NCBI GenBank assembly: GCA_030760725.1
Contig: JASWHV010000005.1
Span: 95,238,622 to 95,302,621 of the forward strand
Direction of reading: 5' to 3'
DNA from: Neostapfia colusana
Taxonomy: Eukaryota > Streptophyta > Magnoliopsida > Poales > Poaceae
Length of the DNA stretch: 64,000 bases
The position numbers and the translations under genes are program-made. The notes beneath the pieces were generated by a model. It was not told the DNA's origin, did not search any database, and saw only the letters and a program-made list of their open reading frames with translations. This document shows, one piece after another, positions 10,758 through 22,488 of this stretch (its first letter is position 1; each line of letters opens with the position of its first letter).

Positions 10758-10925
10758 AGCATGAGTCCAAGGCTCATGAGACATTGTAATAAACTCTGTT
10801 ATTCGTGGTTATATATATTCTGAATTCAGTTTGTGGAACATATGTGTATGTGTGATGAACATCCTGGGCACACATATGCATCAGTTCTCGGTTCCGTGGT
10901 TTTCCACAGAATTGAGGGCGTCATA

Positions 10926-11150
10926 GATTTGGTATCAGAGCCACGGTTGATGATGGGTTACACGCCTAAATAGGAAACACAGATTGTTATCAAAAGCCAC
11001 GGATGAGGGTAGATTACACACCTAGATACAATCACAGATTGGTACCAGAACCATGGGTTGATGGTAGGTTTCACACTTAGATAGGTCACAGGTTGGTATC
11101 CGACACAGATTGGTAGCTAAGCCACGTTGACCATAGGGTGCAAGCCTAGG
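10926..11150 (+). repeat. R3 primer-binding site and degenerate tandem copies of it
   Basis: The primer site TGGTATCAGAGCC is at 10930-10942. It starts a unit of about 55 bp (from AGATT at 10925) that recurs at 10981, 11036, 11090 (short) and 11107. Each repeat restarts with an AGATTGGTATC-like sequence, and most continue to a GCCACGG-like sequence. Only the first copy is a good match to initiator-Met tRNA. Confidence 0.8.
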
Positions 11151-11510
11151 GTGCTTAGATTGGCCTTGAAACTACCTTGACATAGGATACAAGCCTAGGA
11201 GAAGCCATAGTTGGATCACAGATTTGACATCACCCTAAGTCATATAGGACCCCCATTAAATAAGCCTTGAATAGGAGTTGTGTGAGCCCTTGTGATGATT
11301 GTTTGTGAATTGTGTGCTTAGTGTGAGTCGTGGGACGTCTCAAAATGTTGTCCATACCCACACATAAGTAGAAAGAGGTGTGAGATGCTTCAGCACTTGT
11401 TCACATCCTCATATGGGCTAATATATATAGTCCAACCCACCTTGATGAATATAGTTGAGGGGATCTACCTAACATTCTAAATTTCTATTCTATTTCGATC
11501 TCTCTCACAG
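11151..11510 (+). other. R3 untranslated leader
   Basis: About 360 bp of leader without a reading frame. It ends with a pyrimidine-rich stretch and CTCTCACAG directly against the gag ATG, which resembles a 3' splice site. Confidence 0.55.
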
Positions 11511-12310
11511 ATGGTGAGAGGAAACGCCGGCCGAAGGAACGTCCGTGACAACCAAGAGGATGGCCACGATGAAGTTCCTGTTAACCCCGGAGCTGGTGAG
11601 AACCACCTGGAACGGTTGATGGCCATGTAGAACCAACTTATGCAAACCATGATCCAAACTTTGGGTCAGTTGCAGGCCAACAACAACAACCCTGTTCCAG
11701 CATCACCCCCACCACCACCACGGCCGGCTCATAACAGGCTGGGAGAGTTCATGAGGACTCGACCACCAACCTTTGCTCAAGCTAACTACCCCATGGAGGC
11801 CGACGACTGGTTGAAATCCATGGAGAAGAAGCTTTCCATAGTGCAGTGCAATGACCGAGAGAAGGTTCTTTTTGCGTCGCACCAACTTATGGGAGCTGCC
11901 GCTGACTGGTGGGATGCCCTATGCAACGCTCATGTCGATCCGGAGATGATCACTTGGACTGAGTTCAAGGAATGTTTCCGCTCTCATTACATCCCTGCTG
12001 GTGTAATGATGCTCAATAGACAGGATTTTGAAGGTCTCCGCCAAGGACAGAGAAGCGTGAATGAGTATCTCAACAAGTTCAAGCAACTGTCCCGGTATTG
12101 CCCCCGAAGATGTGAACTCAGACCAGAGGAAGCAATACCTGTTCATGAGAGGGTTGAACAATGAGATCCAGGTTCAGCTCCTCAACAATGACTACGCAAG
12201 CTTTCAGAAGCTGGTTGACAAGGCTATAGTGGTTGAAAGCAAGATCCGAGATATCGAGCGAGAGTGCAAGAGGAAGATGCCATACCAGACTCAAGGGAGC
12301 AACGCACGAC
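11511..12310 (+). pseudogene. R3 gag, N-terminal part, interrupted by S1
   Basis: The ATG at 11511 begins MVRGNAGRRNVRD. A TAG at about 11628-11630 stops it early (a CAG-to-TAG change is the simple explanation). The frame then reads the gag domain: RPPTFAQANYPMEADDWLK, LFASHQLMGAAADWWDAL, FRSHYIPAGVMMLNRQDFEG. A frameshift near 12105-12115 moves the rest (NSDQRKQYLFMRGLNNEIQ, FQKLVDKAIVVESK) to another frame. Solo LTR S1 inserts at 12311 and gag resumes at 15534 in the same frame with no codon lost beyond the duplicated target site. Confidence 0.88.
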
Positions 12311-15300
12311 TGTAAAATCCCCAAAAGTGGTAGCAAGAAAAATTCAGCTCATGTACACTTATGAAAAATGAAGGGAATTAAAACTTTGAATTATAATAAG
12401 TGTGAGTTCAAAGTGAGGGTTTAGACTTCCCAAAACTTCCAAACATGGAGATCTAAATTCATAACTTGGATCTTCATAGTCCAAATATTCACCCTTCCAA
12501 ATTTCAGCTCATTTGGAGGAGTTTTGATATTTGTTTGGAATTAAAAGGAGAAGCCCTCTAATCTAAATTTTAAATTCAGTTTCAAATTCCATTTCCCTCA
12601 ATTTCAAAATTTGGTTTCACAAATGTGTTCTCCACCTTTGAATGAGCAGCCATGCCAAAAATTGGAAATTTTGGAGCTGGTTTGCCATACTTTTGAGGCA
12701 ATATAAATTGGAGAATTCAAACTCTTTTTCAAATTCAAATGATCAATCCACATCCAATTTTTACACCCAAATTCAAACTATTTGAATTCAGCAAATTCAA
12801 ACTATGACTTGGGGTTGAAGTCAAGTCTTTAATGTTCTGGGGTAAAATATCAGAGAAAATTGGATAAGAATTAGAAATAGTGGGGCCCAATTGTCAGCCA
12901 CCCAAAGCAAACCAACAGACTGTTTTTCCTCCTCGGGTGATCACCGCGCGCAAGCTCCCGAGCAGCCCGTCGCCCGACGTTGTTCACCGAGCTGCTTCCC
13001 CCGACGTCGGTTCACGCGCGTGGCCGGTTATAGCGGCAGCCGAGTGCCGTATCTGCCCTCATCCTCATTACCCCGCAGCCTCTCCACGCTCTGCTCGAGC
13101 CTCGCGAACCCAAACCCCCGCCCGGCGGAAGAAACCTTCGGCTCATCGACGCCCGGCGAGCTCGGCGTGCCTCTCGCGCGGCTGAGCCGCGGGATCGTTG
13201 CGCCAGGTCTCTCTCCTGCTCCCCGAAGCCTCAAGTGAACACCAGCACCGGTGGTTGGCGCCTACGAGCTGGAATTCCCTTCGGAGCTCCGATGTTGATC
13301 GCCTGTACGCCACACCGTCGCCCGACGGATTTGCGACCTCTTCCGATCAACAGAAAGGTCCCTGAGGTGCATGAGGAACTCTTCCTCCTTCCTTTCCACC
13401 AGTTCCTGCTTTCTTAGCTCCGGTACCGAGTATTTTGAAGTTTGGCGCCGGCGGTTCTTTAGGAACCCGAGGACTCTTCGAAGAAATTCGTTGTGCTCGG
13501 GGTAGCTCCGCTCTAGATCAGCTTACAGTATCTCCAGCACAGGCTTGCGCATCTCCCCGAAGTTCTAGCAGCTCAAATGAGCAAGTAGAGATGCCGGGTA
13601 TCGAGTTTTTGTCGCCGCCGGAGTTTTGCGGGCTCAGGTCGCCGGTGAGGTCCCATCTCCGGTGGGTTTCCGGGAGAGCGAGCTATGGGTCGAGGATGTC
13701 CATGGGACACTGGTGCTTTTAGAGCCAACCCTAGCCTGAAAGACCCACTGTTAAGGGAGAGCGAGGTCGCCGAAGTAAGGTTCGACATGGTCGCCGGTGC
13801 AAGCACCTTTCCGGCCGTTGTCATCGGCCCCCGACCCCACCATCGTGTTCAGCACGGTGTAGAACTCACAGGTGGCGAGTTTGACGAAGTTCGGACCACA
13901 GGAACCCTGTCCCGGCGAGCTTCGCCGGCGTGCGCCGCCGCGGAAGGCGCGGACAGCACGAGGAAGACGAAGAAGGGCCGGGTCCCACCGGTCAGCCTCC
14001 GGGTTCGCGCGAGGATCGGTTTGTGGCGCCGGATCTGGTGCGGCTGCGCGGGAATAACCCCGTAGCTCCCGGTGTTGCTAAAATCTGACTGGTCCGAATT
14101 AAACCAGTGGGCCCAGCCCAATTATTTGAAGTTTCTATTAGAGAAATAATTCCAGGAATTAGCTGATCTTTACAAGGCCATAACTTTGTGTAGAAAATTC
14201 CAAAAAGAGTGAGACCAATTTTGTTGGGTTCCTCATGAGGAGTACTTCACAGAGAAACCAAATTTTGGCTATGAAAATGCCCAGGAATTTCTGTAGAATT
14301 GTTTTTAGTAAATCCTTTAGGGATTTATTACAGGAGCAATTCTTTATGAAATAGGTAGATAATGGCTTAATTTATGAAAATGAGACCCAGCAGGGGGGAT
14401 AGGAAGCAGTGAGCATAGGTCTCACATGCTTAGCCCTGTTGGTGTCGGTTGAGGACCGTCCGTGTGCGGCCCTGCTGGACAAGTATCGAACAGTACCGGA
14501 TGCATACCGGCATATGGGAACCAGGGAACCGATGTAATTGGTTAACCTGGGTGTCGAGGCTTACCCAACCGTAAATAGGAGTGGGTTGAGGGTAGCAAGG
14601 TGTAAATCTGCCGGTGGGCACATTCACGCTCCATGCGGGGACCTCCTGCCCGTTACGGATGGACCGGTTCGGCATTTGGGTTGCCTTTAAAAGGTTGTTG
14701 CATACAACAGAGTAGGAAGGGGTGTGGAATCACGCTTCTGAAAGTGGGTGTATGTGACGTGTTATCCGGGTGTGTCTTGATTGCAATCACCGTCCCTCGC
14801 GGTTATTTGAGTACCCGCTTGTTCACTGCGCTGTGACGTAGTAAGAAGTGAAATAAGCCAACTGAAAATGCTGTATTGATCTTAATGTCTTGAATACCTT
14901 GATTGCTGTAGATATAGAGCTAATTAAGTTTACATTCCACTTTGGGCATCACCACATCGGAGGAAAGCGTTTCTTGTTTGATTGTGGACTTCCGATGTGA
15001 GGGCTGCCTAAGGCACATGAATCTGCTGCTATAAAACTGAAAGTAAGGACCAACTTATAGGCGTGTCTTTATTGCAAAATCCTTTCCTATCTTACATACC
15101 CTTGCACGTAGAGTTCCATGCCTAGGGTTGACGGTTAAGACTTGCTGAGCCTTCGTGCTCACGGTTGCAATATTTGAGCTGTTTGCAGGTGAGAGTTATG
15201 AGAATGGTTCCGAGGACGAGGCGATGCCCCCGTCGGGGTACACGGCCGAGCTGGAGCCATGCACGCTGCCGTGATCTCCGGTTCCATGCTGCTAGTGTGT

Positions 15301-15528
15301 AGCGTCCCCGGGCTGGACGGCTGCACTTTTGCTTAGTTAGGGTTTGAGAGCAACTATGTATATAACTTCCGCTGTTAATTAGGTTTTGTAAAACACTTCC
15401 GCTGTTTTATATCAAATAAAAGTTTATATATTGTTCTTTATTCTTTTTGTGTGTGCTGTTGGGTGCCACATCGCACGGCACCACCCTATGCGATCTTGGA
15501 GTGGGTGAACCATGGGGTGGTCCCCACA
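12311..15528 (+). repeat. S1: solo gypsy LTR inside R3 gag
   Basis: It starts TGTAAAATCC and ends TCCCCACA, flanked by perfect ACGAC duplications (12306-12310 and 15529-15533). No internal domain is present, so this is the product of LTR-LTR recombination. It is related to the R5 and S2 LTRs: it shares the GGGGCCC...GTCAG motif, a GC-rich block (about 12920-14070), the GAAAATGAGAC...CAGCAGGGG block, the TTGCTGAGCCTTCGTGCTCA inverted repeat (15143-15161), a terminal exon-like ORF, CTTCCGCTG motifs and AATAAA (near 15415). The middle exon-like segment is not found and may be deleted. Confidence 0.92.
15189..15274 (+). other. S1 LTR terminal exon-like ORF
   Basis: It follows GTTTGCAG. The phase-matched frame starts ESYENGSEDEA and ends YTAELEPCTLP and TGA (86 nt). 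The tail resembles AEWEPYMP of R5, AEWELCALP of S2 and VEWESCTP of R7. Confidence 0.45.
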
Positions 15529-15533
15529 ACGAC

Positions 15534-18500
15534 CTCGGTACTTGCCCCCGGCCGTACCGCAGTATGGATCGACCACTCCTGCATACCGCCCTAGTCAGCC
15601 ACCACAGCAACGACCCGTTGCACCAGCACCTCGTGTGCCCATGCCTCCTGTGCCCCGACCTAACATGGGCGCTCCTGTTCAAAACCCCCACCCCAACGTA
15701 CCTGCTGCTGTAGGCAACATGGCATGCTTTGCATGCGGGGAAACAGGACACTTCGTGAACCAGTGCCCGAGGAGAGGCCCTGGACAGCAAGGCAACGTGC
15801 CCAAACAGAACCTGCGACCGAACGGAGGGGACAATCAAGGAAACTGGGGACAGCAGAACTATGCTCGCGGCAACATGAACCATGTCTCTGCTGAGGAAGC
15901 ACAACAGGCTGAGGACGTCGTAATTGGTATGTTCCTTGCCAACTCCAACCCAGCCACCGTCTTATTTGATTCTGGAGCATCACATTCCTTCATATCATCC
16001 AAGTATGTTGCCAAGCATAATCTACCCATATCACACTTAAAATGTGCTATGTTAGTTAATTCTCCCGGTGGAGAGATGAGGGCTAATATAGTATGTCCGA
16101 AAGTAAGCCTTAAAATAAGGGGGGTAGACTTCCTTGCCAACCTCATTGTCTTGGATTTCCAAGGGATTGACATAATACTCGGGATGGATTGGTTAAGCAA
16201 GCACAACGGGATAATCCAATGTGCTGAAAGAAGCGTGCAGTTGACAAATGAGCACGGTATTCGTATTAAGTTTGAGTCAGCCCAACAAACAACCGAAAAG
16301 GCAATTTTGAACCACGTCAAAGGAGCAACATTGGACAGCATTCCAGTGGTTCAAGAATTCTCGGACGTGTTTCCTGAGGAGCTTCCAGGTATGCCACCTG
16401 ATCGGGACGTTGAGTTTGCCATTGATTTGGTACCCGGAACTGCACCCATAGCCAAGAGACCCTATAGGATGCCCGTTAATGAACTAGTGGAACTCAAGAA
16501 GCAAATTCAGGAGCAGTTGGAAAAGGGTTTTATACGTCCAAGCTTGTCACCATGGGGAGCTCCCGTGCTCTTTGTAGATAAGAAGGATGGAACCCAAAGG
16601 ATGTGCGTGGACTATAGGTCTCTCAACGAGGTGACAATCAAGAACAAATACCCTCTGCCCCGTATAGAGGACCTATTCGACCAAATGAAAGGAGCCCGAG
16701 TGTTCTCCAAGATTGATCTTCGGTCGGGATATTTCCAGCTAAAGATTAAACCCTCTGATATACCCAAGACTGCCTTTCGAACACGGTATGGTTCGTATGA
16801 ATATAACGTCATGTCTTTTGGGTTAACAAATGCACCCGCATACTTCATGTACCTCATGAACAAGGTTTTCATGGAGTACTTGGATAAGTTCGTCGTGGTT
16901 TTCATCGACGACATTATGGTGTATTCAAAAAGTGAGGAGGAGCATGAAGAACATTTGAAATTGACCTTGCAGAAAATGCGTGAGCATCAATTGTATGCCA
17001 AGCTTAACAAGTGTCAACTTTGGCTAAAGGAAATATCGTTCCTAGGCCATATTATCTCCGAAGAAGGGGTATCGGTTGATCCTGGAAAAGTGAGAGATGT
17101 TCTAAAGTGGGACCAGCCGCAAAACGTGAGGGATATTCGGAGTTTTCTTGGGATGGCTGGATACTACCGACACTTCATTAAGGACTTCTCTAAGATAGAA
17201 AAGCCTATGACGGAGTTGCTAACGAAGGGGAAAGCCTTTCGATGGACACTAGCATGCCAAGAAAGTTTTGAGGAACTCAAGAAAAGGCTAACCACAGCGC
17301 CGGTTTTGGTATTACCGGATGTAAGCAAGAGCTTTGACATATATTGTGACGCCTCTAGACAGCGGCTCGGATGTGTGCTCATGCAAGAAGGACAAGTGGT
17401 AGCCTATGCCTCACGATAATTAAATAAGCACGAGCCTAATTATCCTACACATGACTTGGAGCTAGAAGCAGTAGTGCATGCATTGAAGATTTGGAGACAT
17501 TACATCCTTGGTCATCGATGCGAGATCTATACGGATCATAAAAGCCTCAAGTACATATTTACACAAACGGACTTGAATTTGAGGCAACGTCGATGGTTGG
17601 AACTCATCAAGGATTACGATGTTGGAATCAACTACCACCCTAGGAAGGCCAATGTAGTAGCTGATGCATTGACCCGGAAGGGAGCATGTCACCACCTCAC
17701 GGTTCGGGAGCTACCACCCGAACTACGTAAGGAGTTCAAACGGTTACACCTCGGATTCTTGAACAACATGGAAATGATGGAGATCCACTCTTCATTGGAG
17801 CAAGAGATAAGAGATGGCCAAGCAATGGATGAGGAGATCAAGGAGATCAAGGAAAGGATCCGATAAGGAATAGAGAAGGATTTCAAAGAAGATGAGAAGG
17901 GTACGCTTTGGCTAGGAAAAAGGATTTGTGTGCCTAACGTAAAGCACCTCCGCGACATGATATTGAAGGAGGCACATGATTCACCCTATTCCATACATCC
18001 CGGAAGTACCAAAATGTACAAGGACTTGAAGACTTGTTATTGGTGGGATGGTATGAAAAGGGATATAGCTGAATACGTTGCCCTATGCGACACATGCCAA
18101 CGGGTGAAGGCCGAACATCAAAGACCCGCTGGATTGTTGCAACATTTGAAGGTACCAGAGTGGAAGTGGGAAGACATCAGTATGGATTTCATTGTGGGAT
18201 TGCCACGTACTCAGTCGGGTTACAACTCCATCTTGGTTATCGTGGACTGATTGACGAAAACATCCCATTTTCTCCCTGTAAGGGCCAAGTACAATGTTGC
18301 ACAATTAGCCGAGTTGTACATGGAGCAGATCGTGTGCCGTCATGGAGTCCCGAGGAGGATAGTCTCAGATCGGGGTTCTCAGTTTACCTCTAGATTCTGG
18401 ATGAAGCTGCAGAAAGCTATGGGGATACGACTGGAGTTTAGCTCCGCCTATCTCCCATAAACCGATGGACAAACCGAAAGGACAAACCAAGTTTTGGAGG

Positions 18501-19252
18501 ACATGTTGAGAGCTTGCGCCTTGAAACGTGGGCGTAGTTGGGATAGGAGTTTACCGTACGCCGAATTCTCCTATAACAACAGCTATCAAGCTAGCTTGAA
18601 GATGTTGCCTTTCGAAGCATTATATGGTAGACGGTGTAGAACGCCGCTGTTTTGGAACGAAACCGGAGAGAACCAGGTGTTTGGACCCGAAGTGCTACAA
18701 GAAGCTGAAAGGCAAGTCCAAACGATACGGGATAACTTAAAGGCTGCTCAGTCACGACAGAAAGGCTATGCGGACAATAGGCGAAGGAAGTTGACCTTCG
18801 AAGTAGGAGACTTCGTATACCTTACGGTATCGCCTATCCGTGGACAATGACGTTTCAACGTCAAAGGCAAGCTAGCACCTCGCTACATCGGACCATTTAA
18901 GATTTTGGACCAGCGAGGAGAAGTAGCCTATCAACTAGAGCTCCCAATATATCTCTCTGACGTACATGACGTATTTCATGTATCCCAGCTCAAGAAGTGC
19001 TTGAGAGTACCGAAGGAGCGAGTACCAATGGAAGAGCTTGAACTTCAAGAGGACCTGACTTATACGGAGCACCCTGTCCGAATTTTGGACGTAAAGGAAA
19101 GGGTCACCAGGAACAAAGTGATCCGATGGTGCAAGGTACAATGGAGCCATCACACCGAAGCTGAAGCCACATGGGAGCGTGAAGAAGACATCAAGGCAGA
19201 ATTTCCTTATATACTCTCTACTAACGAATCTCGAGGGCAAGATTCAATTTAA
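15534..19252 (+). pseudogene. R3 gag C-terminus and pol polyprotein with five in-frame stops
   Basis: One frame throughout. In order: proline-rich linker; zinc knuckle CFACGETGHFVNQC (about 15725); protease LFDSGASHSF with ILGMDWLS; RT with CVDYRSLNEV and the catalytic FIDDIMVYS; RNase H from YCDAS; integrase zinc-binding region ending CDTCQRVKAEHQ; catalytic residues in MDFIVGLP, SDRGSQF and GQTERTNQVLEDM; and a C-terminal chromodomain-like segment with WCKVQWSHH and ATWEREEDI. Stops are TAA 17417, TAA 17864, TGA 18248, TAA 18458 and TGA 18848. Each fits a single C-to-T change from CAA or CGA. Otherwise the polyprotein is collinear with related chromoviruses. Confidence 0.92.
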
Positions 19253-19264
19253 GGGGGGTAGATT
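19250..19264 (+). other. R3 polypurine tract
   Basis: AAGGGGGGTAGATT lies immediately before the 3' LTR at 19265. It primes plus-strand synthesis and confirms plus orientation. Confidence 0.8.
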
Positions 19265-19424
19265 TGTGACACCCTCATTTTTTGTTTCTGTATATATTCA
19301 TGTTTTATGAAGAGAAAATTTTTTAAAAGAAGTAGGAACAGAGAAAAATATCAAAAAGATAGCCAGTAAGAGCCAAATCCAGTTCCCAGAGAGCGCCGAA
19401 GACAACCTCCGCGGCCCGCTGGCC

Positions 19425-20108
19425 ACGTGGCGTGTTCGGAGCTCATCCCTGCGAAGTGGGGAGAGGTCCGCCGCTAAACTGGCTACGTGGCAGGCTCGGG
19501 GCTCATCTCCACAAAGGGGGAGAGGTCCGACCCTGTGGGACACGTGTTGCCCCCGGAGCTAACCTCTGCGGAAGAAGCAAAGACAGTTCCGCAGGACACA
19601 TGTCACCTGCGGAGCTAGTCACCAGGGAAATCAGAGGACCAGTCGCGCGGGATACATGTCAATTTTGGAGATCACCTCCGAGAGGTCCGGTTTTATTGGA
19701 CACGTGTCGCCACCGGAGCTTATCTACGGGAGGTCCGTCACTGTTGGACACGTGTTTACCTCGGAGCTCGTCTCTGGGGAAAAAGGAAAAGTCCGGCGCT
19801 ACTTAACGCGTGGCATTCACGGAGCCCACCTCCAAGGAAAGGGAGGTCCGGAATGGATACGTGGCATACCCAGGAGCTACCTCCGGAGAGAGGAAAGGTC
19901 CGTCACTGACACATGGCGTGCGCAGAGCCACCTCCAAATAGAGAGGAGGTCCCGACCGCCAGGATACGTGGCGCACGCGGAGCTCACTTCCGAAGGAGAA
20001 GGGAGGTCTCGCTCGCTTGACACGCGGCACGACCGCAGCTCGTCTCTGCAGAGAAGGAGATACCAGGCCCCGGAGGACACGTGGATCTTACGGAGCTCAT
20101 CACCACAA
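19425..20108 (+). repeat. R3 3' LTR G-box minisatellite, 13 units
   Basis: The same array as in the 5' LTR. I count 13 restarts of ACGTGG, ACGTGT or close variants at intervals of 48-76 bp, the first being longest. Variants such as ACATGT, GCGTGG and ACGCGG are mostly explained by C-to-T changes. Confidence 0.8.
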
Positions 20109-20297
20109 AGGTAACGAGTTCTGGAACGGTTTTTAGATTCTGTACGCGTAGAAATACCGATATGGAGGAGAAACCGACCTGAATTCCAGAATGTTACCGC
20201 ACCAAATCAACTAAACATAAGTTGTTAAGATTCAACGACAATCTGAACAGAACTCTTAATCGAAGTCCAATCAGATTAGGACTCTTCTTCTCCCGAT

Positions 20298-20306
20298 TAT
20301 AAATAG
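20298..20306 (+). promoter_or_regulatory. R3 3' LTR TATA box
   Basis: TATAAATAG, identical to the 5' LTR copy, about 190 bp after the G-box array. Confidence 0.65.
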
Positions 20307-20777
20307 AACCCAGAACCCTTGGCCGAAACCACGAACTTCTTTTTCAACTCCTGAGCCGACGACTTAGAGCCCTAGCCCCAACTCACCGAGTAAACCCATC
20401 GCCGGAGTTCAGTCGAGGAAGATCGCTGGAAGGGAGCCCAACGATCTGTCTTGCTAGGAGAAGAATGTAAGGTAGGTCTCCAATACCACCTTACGACATC
20501 GTTGTGTTTTCTTTGCATCTGTTCTTCGATTCCTTTCGAACAGAAGCTTTCTCGTGGACAGATCACTTGTTGATCGGGTTGATTTAAAGACAAGGTCATC
20601 GCCACATCCACATTTGATCTGAACACCTATGTTCATCATAAAACCATGCAAAAACACGTACAAACCGATCTAATAAAACTGATTATAGGATAGCATGCAT
20701 ATGCATCATCGCATCTAGTTAAAGTTTATGCATGATATTGATTGCTATGAATCTTGTATGTGCGTGATCCTGTATAG

Positions 20778-20861
20778 AAGGACAAGCTCAGGGAGCTGTC
20801 TACGACGAGCTGCAACAACAAGGTTTCGAGATCCAAGAGCAACCGGAACCGCAAGAACAAG
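20778..20861 (+). other. R3 3' LTR middle exon-like ORF (open copy)
   Basis: It follows CCTGTATAG. It is open over 84 nt in the phase shared with other LTRs and contains LQQQGFEIQEQPEPQEQ. It ends in CAAG followed by GCAAGTGCC. The 5' LTR copy has a stop at the second glutamate of QPEP. Confidence 0.42.
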
Positions 20862-22134
20862 GCAAGTGCCCCTTGACCATATTGATCCTATGTTTTGGGA
20901 AAAACTGTTTTGTTTTGCGAAAAGGCGTGTGTGCTGAGTCAAACATGATGGGAAACCCTTTTATAGGAGTTTACTAGTTTTAGTTAAACCACCCTTGTCG
21001 CCTGGGAAGTTTATGAGTCGGGTATGGTTTTTCTTTTATTCTTTGCTGAGTCCATGGGATTGGGAAGCGAGATAGATGTGTCTAGCTAACTGCACTCGTA
21101 ACAATAATGAGAAACTGATGTTGTTAATAAACATGGATCGGAGGGAGATCTAGGCAAGCCGGGTTTGTGAATGAGGTAGCCTGAGATGGTGGTTACTTGC
21201 CGTATATCTAAGGACCGGTTCATGCGAGCACATGCCAGGATGACAGTGCCACCACAAGGCCAAGTATGGGTGCGGCTTAGCTGAGTAATTAGGTAAGTTG
21301 CTAGATTGTTATGGACCGTGGAAGGCGCGGGGAATGGGAGTCGAGTGAGGACTGCCCTGGGAACTGCATGGCACAAGAGGGGGCCTGTGGGTGGGAGAAT
21401 TAGAGATTCTAGCCTGCCGGTGAAACCATAGTGAGTCCATACATCTAGTAGACCCTTTGTAAAGGCTATTTTGTGATCTCTTGACCATACACCGACAGTT
21501 GTGTACTGGTATAATGGAGGTTCTGTAGTCGCCGACGGGTGACGAAATCACAAAGTTGTGGGTAAAGAGGTGCAAACTCTGCAGAGTCTAAAACTATCAT
21601 GATAGCTGAGCTTACGGTCACGAGCGCCTGGCCAACTTCCATGATTAGTTGGGATGGTTATTGGATATGGTTATTGGGATGGTTATTGGTTTGGTTATGG
21701 TTTGGTTTTGGGACTGTTGAGTCCGGGTGATAAGATGGGTTGCATGACTGTTGAGTCATGACAACGAGTTTGGTCTCGGTGGGAGACGAAGTTGTTTATG
21801 AGATGAAATGGTAGCGAATACGAGATGGTATTCGTGAGATGATAGCGAATACGAGGAGGTATTCGTGAGCAAAGAATGAGATTGATTGATGACTGGTTGT
21901 GACATGGAAGGTAATATAAATAATGGAGGTATGGTCGGTATTTTAAATACATGTTGGGATTACATTCACTTAAAGATGAGTTGCTGTTTTATCATGGTTT
22001 TGATAAATAACTTTGCTTTCTGCAATGAGCCTTTTTATACCTACCTTGTTATGAGCTACATATCATATTTTCCCGCACTTGCTGAGTACATCACTGTACT
22101 CAAACTTGCATTATTATTTCATCATCAGCAACAG

Positions 22135-22158
22135 GAGAAGAATTCTATGAAGACTAAG
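22135..22158 (+). other. R3 3' LTR terminal exon-like ORF (prematurely stopped)
   Basis: It follows CAGCAACAG. It reads EEFYED and then TAA, where the 5' LTR has CAA followed by VEH and TAG. The difference is one C-to-T change. Confidence 0.38.
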
Positions 22159-22488
22159 TGGAGCATTAGGCGTGTGATCTGTTCTCAACCTTGCTTGTGG
22201 GGATGGAGTAGAGACGGAGCCATTGCTGCCTAGAATAAATTACTTCCGCATTAGAATAAAGACTTCTGCTGCATAGAAATAAGACTTCCGTTGTTAGATT
22301 AAGACTTCCGCTGTGAGCATGAGTCCAAGACTCGTGAGACATTGTAATAAACTCTGTTATTCGTGGTTATATATATTCTGAATTCAGTTTGTGGAACATA
22401 TGTGTATGTGTGATGAACATCCTGGGCACACATATGCATCAGTTCTCGGTTCCGTGGTTTTCCAAAGAATTGAGGGCGTCACACATGG

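Larger units (their letters stand above)
7694..10925 (+). repeat. R3 5' LTR (about 3.2 kb)
   Basis: In order it holds a 13-unit G-box minisatellite (7854-8538), a TATA box (8726-8734), exon-like segments (9206-9289 and 10560-10594), two small GAATAC/GTATTC hairpins near 10220-10295, an inverted repeat (10509-10527, one base short of perfect) and a CTTCCGCTG repeat with AATAAA near 10664-10757. The end is fixed by the primer site at 10930. Confidence 0.92.
7694..22483 (+). mobile_element. R3: Ty3/gypsy chromovirus-type element nested in R2, itself carrying S1
   Basis: LTRs at 7694-10925 and 19265-22483 flank primer site, leader, gag, protease, RT, RNase H, integrase and a chromodomain-like tail on the plus strand. 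The target duplication is CTTGG (7689-7693) and CATGG (22484-22488), one mismatch. The left LTR begins TGCGGCACCC where the right has TGTGACACCC, and ends TA where the right ends CA. The gag is interrupted by solo LTR S1. The gag-pol frame carries six nonsense codons plus one frameshift. The LTRs differ by a few percent by eye, younger than R2 as the nesting requires. Confidence 0.93.
19265..22483 (+). repeat. R3 3' LTR (about 3.2 kb)
   Basis: It begins TGTGACACCC and ends GCGTCACA. Full-length match to 7694-10925. It retains the G-box array (19425-20108), the TATA box (20298-20306), both exon-like segments, two tandem hairpins CGAATAC/GTATTCG (about 21816-21866), a perfect TGAGTAC/GTACTCA inverted repeat (22083-22102) and four CTTCCGCTG-like repeats. 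Confidence 0.93.

Noticed and set aside
12880..14121. ORFs of 60-126 codons in the S1 GC-rich block as host genes
   Set aside because: They lie inside a solo LTR with clean target duplications. No domain was seen, and they overlap on both strands.
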